Assembly: GCF_014269395.1 (NCBI RefSeq)
Contig: NZ_JACOGK010000011.1
Location: forward strand, 9,792 to 73,791
Source of the DNA: Megasphaera hominis
Lineage (GTDB): Bacteria; Bacillota; Negativicutes; Veillonellales; Megasphaeraceae
DNA: 64,000 bases
Reading direction: 5' to 3'
The notes beneath the pieces are model-generated. The model had not been told where the DNA came from and searched no databases. It worked only from the letters and a program-made list of their open reading frames with translations. This document shows, one piece after another, positions 58,346-64,000 of the stretch (positions are counted from its first letter, which is position 1; the number at the start of each line of letters is the position of its first letter). A program made the translations under genes and the position numbers.

Positions 58346-59365
58346 ATGATTATCGTTTTAAAACCAGGTGCAACAAAGGAACAATCCGATGCGTTAATAA
58401 AGGTAATACGGGCCCGAGGCCTGCAGATCGACGTCAGTAAAGGGGCCAGCAAGACCGTCTTAGGCCTCGTAGGCAATACGAGTGTCCTCGATATGGAACA
58501 GCTCCAGGGCTATGAATGTGTCGACCAGGTCATTCGCGTCGATGTACCGTATAAGCGGGCCAGCCGGGCTTTTCATCCGCAGGATTCGGTCATTTCTGTC
58601 GGTAAGGGCGTCAGCGTAGGCGGGAAAAAGCTGGCTGTCATTGCCGGACCGTGTTCCATCGAAACGCCGGAACAAATCGAAGGTGTAGCCAAGTCCGTCG
58701 CTGCTGCCGGTGCCGCTATGCTGCGAGGCGGGGCCTTCAAACCGCGGACCTCGCCGTATTCCTTCCAAGGACTGAAGGATAAAGGCCTCGACATGCTGTG
58801 TGCCGCCGGTAAAAAGGCAAATCTTCCCGTCGTAACGGAAATCATGTCGGCTGATAAGTTGCCGCTCTTCCTGAGTGATGACGTAGATGTCATTCAAATC
58901 GGCGCCCGCAACATGCAAAACTTTGATCTCCTCAAAGCCGTAGGCAAGACGAATAAGACGGTCCTCTTAAAACGGGGCCTGAGCGCTACCATCGAAGAAT
59001 GGCTCATGTCGGCAGAATACATCATGGCCGAAGGCAATCACAACGTCATCCTTTGCGAACGGGGCATCCGGACCTTTGAAACGTACACGCGCAATACCTT
59101 GGATTTAAGCGCTGTCCTGGCCGTCAAGCGGCAGAGCCATTTGCCCATTATCGTCGACCCCAGTCACGCTACGGGGAAACGCTGGATGGTAGCTGATCTG
59201 GCCCGGGCGGCTGTAGCCGCCGGCGCAGACGGCTTGATGATTGAAGTACACAATGATCCGGACAACGCCTGGTGTGACGGCGCCCAGTCGATTACACCGG
59301 CCATGTTCGCAGAGCTCATGGATTCGCTGCGGCAGCTGGCACCGATTGTCGGACGGGAAATATAA
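58346..59365 (+). CDS. aroF: 3-deoxy-7-phosphoheptulonate (DAHP) synthase, type I-beta with N-terminal regulatory domain
   Basis: The 339-residue protein has an N-terminal ferredoxin-like domain (~1-70), as in Thermotoga-type DAHP synthases where it mediates Tyr/Phe inhibition, and then the barrel with '[11 protein letters not shown]', '[15 protein letters not shown]', '[10 protein letters not shown]', '[14 protein letters not shown]' and '[11 protein letters not shown]'. It joins PEP and erythrose-4-phosphate. First structural gene of the operon, behind the attenuator. Gene naming (aroF/aroG) varies for this subtype. Confidence 0.95.
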   Translation: MIIVLKPGATKEQSDALIKVIRARGLQIDVSKGASKTVLGLVGNTSVLDMEQLQGYECVDQVIRVDVPYKRASRAFHPQDSVISVGKGVSVGGKKLAVIAGPCSIETPEQIEGVAKSVAAAGAAMLRGGAFKPRTSPYSFQGLKDKGLDMLCAAGKKANLPVVTEIMSADKLPLFLSDDVDVIQIGARNMQNFDLLKAVGKTNKTVLLKRGLSATIEEWLMSAEYIMAEGNHNVILCERGIRTFETYTRNTLDLSAVLAVKRQSHLPIIVDPSHATGKRWMVADLARAAVAAGADGLMIEVHNDPDNAWCDGAQSITPAMFAELMDSLRQLAPIVGREI

Positions 59366-59383
59366 GGAAAACAGGGGGAACTG

Positions 59384-60271
59384 ATGGAAATGACAGACGG
59401 TGGCTTTGGTACGAATCAGACAGTAGCAATTATAGGCTTAGGCCTAATCGGCGGCTCCTATGCCAAAGGCTTACATAACCTGGGCGTGCGTCATATTATA
59501 GCCGTAGATCTGGATACGGCGGCCTTAGAACAGGCAAAACGGGACGGCGTCATAGAGGCGGCCTACACGTGCGGCAACGAAGCGCTCCGGCAGGCAGATC
59601 TGGTGATCTTCTGTATGGCCTCCCAGATAATGATCCGCTTTTTGGCCGATAACCGGCACTACTTTAAGCGCGGTGCCTTATTGACCGATGTGGCCGGCAT
59701 TAAGGGCCATACGGCAGAAACGATTGCCGCCTTGCTGCCTGCAGGTGTCGCCTTCGTGCCGGGCCATCCTATGGCCGGCCGGGAAGGACAAGGCTATGGC
59801 ATGGCCAGCGCCGATATTTTCCGGAATGCCAATTATATACTCGTACCGATGCCACAAAACGGAGCTGAGCAAACCGACGCTGTTGCGGCCATGGCCAAAG
59901 CCCTTGGCTGTGCTCATGTAGTCCGCGTGACGCCGGAAGAACACGACCGGCTCATTGCCTATACGAGCTCCCTGCCGCACGTGCTGGCTACGTCCCTCGT
60001 AAATAGCGAGGCCATGACCAGCATGACTAAATATTTCATTGCCGGCAGCTTTCGCGATGGCTCACGCGTAGCTGATATCAATGCCCCCTTATGGACCAAC
60101 CTGTTTTTGGCCAACAAAGAAAATCTTTTATATGAAATAGACCGCTTTAGCACGGCCCTGCAACAGTTTGCCACACTATTACAAGAAGAAGACCGCACCG
60201 GCATATGTGACTTTTTGCAACAGGCCGCTGTACGGAGAAGGGAACTGATCCATGAAACACATACACGTTGA
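59384..60271 (+). CDS. tyrA: Prephenate dehydrogenase
   Basis: The 295-residue protein has an N-terminal Rossmann motif 'IIGLGLIGGSYAKGL' and TyrA signatures 'DVAGIKGHTAE', 'FVPGHPMAGREGQGY' with the substrate-binding His/Arg, and 'TSSLPHVLATSL'. It oxidatively decarboxylates prephenate to 4-hydroxyphenylpyruvate. No C-terminal ACT domain is present, so feedback is probably at DAHP synthase and attenuation. It overlaps aroB by 20 bp. Confidence 0.95.
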   Translation: MEMTDGGFGTNQTVAIIGLGLIGGSYAKGLHNLGVRHIIAVDLDTAALEQAKRDGVIEAAYTCGNEALRQADLVIFCMASQIMIRFLADNRHYFKRGALLTDVAGIKGHTAETIAALLPAGVAFVPGHPMAGREGQGYGMASADIFRNANYILVPMPQNGAEQTDAVAAMAKALGCAHVVRVTPEEHDRLIAYTSSLPHVLATSLVNSEAMTSMTKYFIAGSFRDGSRVADINAPLWTNLFLANKENLLYEIDRFSTALQQFATLLQEEDRTGICDFLQQAAVRRRELIHETHTR

Positions 60272-61325
60272 GTTAGGAAAAGATTCATATGACATCCACG
60301 TCGGTAACGGCCTCTTAGACCGGGCTGGCGACTATATCCGTAGTCTTACCCATACCCGTAATATTGCCGTTATCAGCGACTCCCACGTAGATGGTCTTTA
60401 CGGCCAGCGCCTGGAAGACTCCCTGGCGGCTGCCAACTTTACAGTACACCGCATTGTCTTTCCGGCCGGCGAAAAGAATAAATCCGCCGCCTCTTTATTG
60501 GACTTATATCGTCAATTGTCAGAAGCGGGCATTACCCGTATGGATTACGTCGTCGCCTTCGGCGGTGGCGTAACCGGTGACCTCGGCGGTTTTGCTGCGG
60601 CTACCTTCTTGCGGGGCCTGCCCTTTGTACAGATTCCGACGAGTATCCTTGCCCAGGTGGACAGCAGTGTCGGCGGCAAGGTAGGCATTGACCTGCCGAG
60701 CGGCAAAAACCAGGCCGGCAGCTTTTGCCAGCCCCAGGGCGTACTGATTGACCCGCAGCTCTTGCGGACATTGCCGCCGCGCTACGTACACGATGGCTTG
60801 GGCGAAGTGATCAAGTATGGCTGCATTACAGACTTGCAATTATTTGAACTGCTTGAAGCCGTAGATGAAGAATCGATCTTTTCTCACTGGGAGGAAATCA
60901 TCGAACGTTGCTGTTCCTGCAAGGCCCGCCTCGTTGAACGGGACGTCCTCGATTTGGGAGAACGCATGGTGCTGAACTTTGGTCATACCATTGGCCACGC
61001 TATCGAACGGTATTACGACTACGGTGTGTATACCCACGGAGAAGCTGTCGCTGCAGGCATGTCCATGCTCACGGGGATGACTGAAGAAATGGGCCTGACT
61101 CAGGCCGGGACGACGGCGCGCTTACGCCACCTGCTGCAGCGGTACGGCCTGCCACAGGACGTCGATGCCACAGCGGCAGAACTGCTGCCGTTCATCAGCA
61201 ATGATAAAAAGATGCGGGGCCAGCACATGACTCTCGTCATCCTGAAGGAAATCGGCAAGGCCCGGTTGTTGCCGCTCGATGCGTCGGAGCTGCCAAAATT
61301 CATACGAAAGAAGGGGGCAAAATGA
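60252..61325 (+). CDS. aroB: 3-dehydroquinate synthase
   Basis: The 357-residue protein has the NAD-binding 'AFGGGVTGDLGGFAAATFLRG' region (~103-123), 'QIPTSILAQVDSSVGGKVGID' (part) with the active-site residues, and metal-binding Glu/His in 'GLGEVIKYG', 'NFGHTIGHAIE' and 'THGEAVAAGM'. It cyclises DAHP to 3-dehydroquinate. Start inside tyrA; the stop overlaps aroA by ATGA. Confidence 0.96.
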   Translation: MKHIHVELGKDSYDIHVGNGLLDRAGDYIRSLTHTRNIAVISDSHVDGLYGQRLEDSLAAANFTVHRIVFPAGEKNKSAASLLDLYRQLSEAGITRMDYVVAFGGGVTGDLGGFAAATFLRGLPFVQIPTSILAQVDSSVGGKVGIDLPSGKNQAGSFCQPQGVLIDPQLLRTLPPRYVHDGLGEVIKYGCITDLQLFELLEAVDEESIFSHWEEIIERCCSCKARLVERDVLDLGERMVLNFGHTIGHAIERYYDYGVYTHGEAVAAGMSMLTGMTEEMGLTQAGTTARLRHLLQRYGLPQDVDATAAELLPFISNDKKMRGQHMTLVILKEIGKARLLPLDASELPKFIRKKGAK

Positions 61326-62605
61326 ATATACGTATTACACCGCAGTTTTTGCGGGGAACGGTTGTTACGCCTTCCTCTAAAAGTATCGGTCACCGCGACC
61401 TGATTTGCGCAGCCCTGGCGTCAGGGGAGAGCGTCGTAGATAATATCTCTGTATCCCAGGATATTGAAGCTACGTGCCGCATCTTACGGTCCTTTGGTGC
61501 AGCTATTGAAGAAGTTCCTTCAGAATACCCGCACCGCAGTGCGTATCGCGTTCGCGGCGGCCTTAAAAAGCAGGCACTCCCCTTTGCCGCTGATGCAGGC
61601 GAATCAGGGTCGACCTTGCGCTTTCTCATACCGGCAGCCCTCTTGAGCGGCAATACGGTGACCTTCACAGGTCATGGACGGCTCGTAGCACGGCCTCTCG
61701 ATCCCTATTACCGGCTCTTTGACGAACGGGGCATTGCCTATGAAACGACTCAGGGACAACTGCCGCTGACCGTAAAAGGACAATTAGAGCCTGGTAATTA
61801 TGCGCTGCCCGGTGACGTGAGCTCCCAGTTTTTCACGGGCCTGCTCATGACGTTGCCTCTCCTTTCCGGTGATTCCCTCGTAAAGAGTACGACGCCCCTT
61901 GAATCGGCGAGCTACGTCGATATGACCATTGACTGCCTGCGGCAGCATGGTGTGGAAATCGAGAAGGAATGGAATGGCTCTTACCATATTCCAGGCGGAC
62001 AGGCGTACCGCAGCGGCCACTATGTCGTCGAAGGGGATTACTCCCAGGCCGCCTTTTGGCTGGCTGCAGGAACTCTGGGTAAGGCTGTCTGCTGCACAGG
62101 CCTGCGGCCTGACTCGGTGCAGGGGGATAAAGTAATCGTTTCCTTCATCCGGCAAATGGGCGGGCAAGTGGAAGGGAAAACAGAATTAACGGCCTGCCCG
62201 TCTGACCTGGAAGGCTGTGTACTCGATGTAGAAGATTGTCCCGATCTGGTTCCTATTCTGGCCGTGCTCGCTACCTGTGGCCACGGCGTGACCCGCATCA
62301 TCCGTGCCGGCCGTGTGCGCCTGAAGGAATGCGACCGGCTCCACGCCATTGCAACGGAGCTCAACGCCCTTGGGGCAGATATAGAAGAAGAACCGGAAGG
62401 CCTGCTCATTCACGGCGTCGGCAGCCTGCACGGCGGCCGCGTCAGCTCCTGGAACGATCATCGTATTGCCATGGCCCTGGCCATTGCGTCGCTCCGCTGC
62501 AGTGACCCTGTCGTCATTGAAGGCGCTGAATGTGTACGCAAATCGTATCCGGAATTTTGGCAGGATTTTGCCTCTTTAGGCGGTGCGTGTCACGAGGAGG
62601 AATGA
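61322..62605 (+). CDS. aroA: 3-phosphoshikimate 1-carboxyvinyltransferase (EPSP synthase)
   Basis: The 427-residue protein has the inverse alpha/beta repeat layout, 'PSSKSIGHRDLICAAL' near the N-terminus, 'GESGSTLRFLIP' for PEP binding, 'SSQFFTGLLM' and 'SWNDHRIAMAL' near the C-terminus. It adds PEP to shikimate-3-phosphate. The N-terminal motif departs from the common PGDKSISHRA (SS for GD, G for S). No aroD, aroE or aroK lies in the window, so the shikimate steps are encoded elsewhere. Confidence 0.95.
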   Translation: MNIRITPQFLRGTVVTPSSKSIGHRDLICAALASGESVVDNISVSQDIEATCRILRSFGAAIEEVPSEYPHRSAYRVRGGLKKQALPFAADAGESGSTLRFLIPAALLSGNTVTFTGHGRLVARPLDPYYRLFDERGIAYETTQGQLPLTVKGQLEPGNYALPGDVSSQFFTGLLMTLPLLSGDSLVKSTTPLESASYVDMTIDCLRQHGVEIEKEWNGSYHIPGGQAYRSGHYVVEGDYSQAAFWLAAGTLGKAVCCTGLRPDSVQGDKVIVSFIRQMGGQVEGKTELTACPSDLEGCVLDVEDCPDLVPILAVLATCGHGVTRIIRAGRVRLKECDRLHAIATELNALGADIEEEPEGLLIHGVGSLHGGRVSSWNDHRIAMALAIASLRCSDPVVIEGAECVRKSYPEFWQDFASLGGACHEEE

Positions 62606-62608
62606 CCG

Positions 62609-63706
62609 ATGAATACCTTTGGAGAAACGATTACCTTAACTATCTTTGGGGAATCCCACGGGGCCTCAATCGGCGCTGTCCTGGACGGCCTGCCGCCGGG
62701 AGCAGCCCTTGACTGGGACGCCGTACGGGCAGAGATGGCCCGGCGGGCACCGGGAAAAAATGATATGTCGACAGCCCGCGTAGAAAAGGACGCCTTTGAA
62801 ATTCAAAGCGGTTTTTTCCAGGGCCACACGACAGGAACCCCGTTATGTGCGATCATCCGCAACGGCGATCAGCGCTCGAAGGATTATGATCAGCTGCGCC
62901 ATGTCATGCGGCCGGGCCATGCCGATTATTCCGGTAAAATACGCTATCATGGCTTTAACGATTACCGGGGTGGCGGTCACTTTTCCGGCCGGCTTACAGC
63001 CCCGCTGGTTTTTGCCGGTGCCGTAGCGTCACAAATCTTGCAGGGCTTTGGCATCACCGTTGGCGCTCATATTCGCCGCCTGTCTGATGTGGAAGACAGG
63101 CCCTTCCGGGAAACGGGAGAACCGGCGGCAACCCTTGCGGCCTTAAAGCAGCAGACCCTGCCGGTCCTCAACGCCGGCACGGCAGCCATGATGGAAAGCC
63201 GTATTCTGAAGGCCAAGGAAGAGCTGAACTCCCTGGGCGGCATTATTGAATGCATGGCCCTGGGCCTGCCGGCAGGACTGGGAGATCCCTTTTTCGATTC
63301 CGTAGAAAGCCAGTTGAGCCATATGCTCTTTTCTATTCCGGCTGTAAAAGGGGTAGAATTTGGCAGCGGCTTTAGCCTGGCCGGCTGGAAAGGATCAGAG
63401 GCCAACGATGCCTTTTATTATGACGACGACAGTTCCGTCAAGACCAGGACCAACCATAATGGCGGCATCAACGGCGGCATAACGAACGGCATGCCTGTCG
63501 TCTTCCGCCTGGTCGTTAAACCGACAGCCTCCATCAGCCTGCCTCAGGAAACGATCGATACGGATACAGAGGAAAATTGTGAGCTCTCGATTACAGGCCG
63601 CCACGATCCGTGCATTGTCCAGCGGGCTGTACCGGTCGTAGAAGCGGCTACAGCCTGGACCTTGCTCGATATCCTGCTCAGCGCTAAGGGGAGGCAGGCC
63701 TTATGA
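62609..63706 (+). CDS. aroC: Chorismate synthase
   Basis: The 365-residue protein has the three family signatures: 'GESHGASIGAVLDGLPPG' (~11-28), 'GHADYSGKIRYHGFNDYRGGGHFSGRLTA' (part, ~108-135) and 'NGGINGGITNGMPVVFR' (~286-302). It makes chorismate from EPSP with reduced FMN. Start 3 bp after the aroA stop behind GAGGAG; its stop overlaps the pheA start by ATGA. Confidence 0.96.
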   Translation: MNTFGETITLTIFGESHGASIGAVLDGLPPGAALDWDAVRAEMARRAPGKNDMSTARVEKDAFEIQSGFFQGHTTGTPLCAIIRNGDQRSKDYDQLRHVMRPGHADYSGKIRYHGFNDYRGGGHFSGRLTAPLVFAGAVASQILQGFGITVGAHIRRLSDVEDRPFRETGEPAATLAALKQQTLPVLNAGTAAMMESRILKAKEELNSLGGIIECMALGLPAGLGDPFFDSVESQLSHMLFSIPAVKGVEFGSGFSLAGWKGSEANDAFYYDDDSSVKTRTNHNGGINGGITNGMPVVFRLVVKPTASISLPQETIDTDTEENCELSITGRHDPCIVQRAVPVVEAATAWTLLDILLSAKGRQAL

Positions 63707-63882
63707 TACATGCACCGGAAGAACCCATGCGTATTGCCTGCTTTGGCCAGGCCGGCTCGTATACGTATGAAGCCATGCAAGACTATTTTAAAGGCCAGGC
63801 CATTACACCGGTCTATGCTTCTCATTTTGAAGATGTCATTGAAGCAGTCATGACGCGGGAGGTACGTTACGGTGTCGTGCCT
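63703..63882 (+). pseudogene. pheA: Prephenate dehydratase, broken after ~60 codons
   Basis: ATG 63703 overlaps aroC. The frame gives the prephenate dehydratase N-terminus: 'IACFGQAGSYTYEAM' and 'FEDVIEAVMTREVRYGVVP', normally followed by a V/I-E-N-S substrate loop. Instead the sequence changes at about 63882 into unrelated AT-rich DNA and the frame ends at 63918. PheA proteins need ~270 residues, so this copy is interrupted, probably by an insertion element; the 3' part may lie beyond the window. Confidence 0.85.
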
Positions 63883-64000
63883 TGCACTGGTCAACAAAAC
63901 TTGGACACTAAAATCTAAAAAATTAGAATCAGAAATATAATTTGACGCAAAGTTGAACAGTACTTTTTAATAAGTTGGACACTGCCTGAGGTAAGACTTT
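63883..64000. mobile_element. Probable end of an insertion sequence within pheA
   Basis: From 63883 composition shifts to AT-rich non-coding sequence with two copies of TTGGACACT (63901-63909 and 63975-63983) and a GTTGAACAGTAC-type stretch (63952-63963), as in terminal regions of several IS families. The window ends before any transposase, so family and length are unknown. Confidence 0.5.

Noticed and set aside
1..64000. CRISPR arrays, prophage or integrative elements
   Set aside because: No regularly spaced direct repeats, integrase, phage structural genes or att-like duplication beside the tRNA were seen; only the probable IS end at the right edge.

Overview
The window looks like chromosome from an anaerobic diderm Firmicute of the Negativicutes, most like a Megasphaera-type organism. 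The grounds are: roughly 50% GC with strong AGGAGG-type ribosome binding sites; Firmicutes-type regulation (a T-box, intrinsic terminators with long U tracts, class III fructose bisphosphatase); an outer-membrane beta-barrel protein; and a metabolism of [FeFe] hydrogenase, flavin D-lactate dehydrogenase, 2-oxoacid:ferredoxin oxidoreductase and CoA-transferase. The species is an inference.

1-18,000: a Pel-type exopolysaccharide operon on the + strand (pelD, pelE, deacetylase pelA, pelF, pelG, a coiled-coil/beta-barrel outer-membrane protein, and a lipoprotein with a circularly permuted GH114-like barrel). Four c-di-GMP turnover genes follow (GGDEF, EAL, EAL, GGDEF-EAL). PelD keeps an RxxD c-di-GMP site, so synthesis and signal sit side by side.

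18,000-36,000: housekeeping and envelope genes. These are an orphan YgiT zinc-finger protein, a short [FeFe]-hydrogenase-like protein, an Ala-Glu epimerase, a PhnD/C/E-type ABC transporter behind an unclassified riboswitch-like leader, a 2-hydroxyacid dehydrogenase, a four-gene envelope operon, two tandem PanE-like reductases, tRNA-Gly(CCC), a small secreted low-complexity protein, a BASS-family transporter under an isoleucine T-box, FAD-dependent D-lactate dehydrogenase, a family 4 uracil-DNA glycosylase and a YbaK deacylase.

36,000-48,000: an amino-acid/2-oxoacid catabolic region. It has two nitrilase-family amidases, an AEC carrier, an M20 amidohydrolase and a LysR regulator divergent from a ferredoxin / 2-oxoacid oxidoreductase / CoA-transferase cluster, followed by an aminotransferase and an AspT-like exchanger. 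The TPP-binding beta subunit carries a one-base frameshift.

48,000-64,000: class III fbp, gdhA, a SUFU-domain protein, an orphan molybdoenzyme FAD subunit and a polysaccharide deacetylase. Next come argC-argB-argD behind a consensus promoter overlapped by an ARG box. Last is an aromatic operon (aroF-tyrA-aroB-aroA-aroC-pheA) behind a 52-residue leader peptide very rich in Tyr/Phe and an intrinsic terminator. pheA breaks off after about 60 codons into AT-rich sequence that looks like the end of an insertion element, and the window ends there.

No rRNA, CRISPR array or complete mobile element was seen. Almost all starts were chosen by ribosome binding site position.
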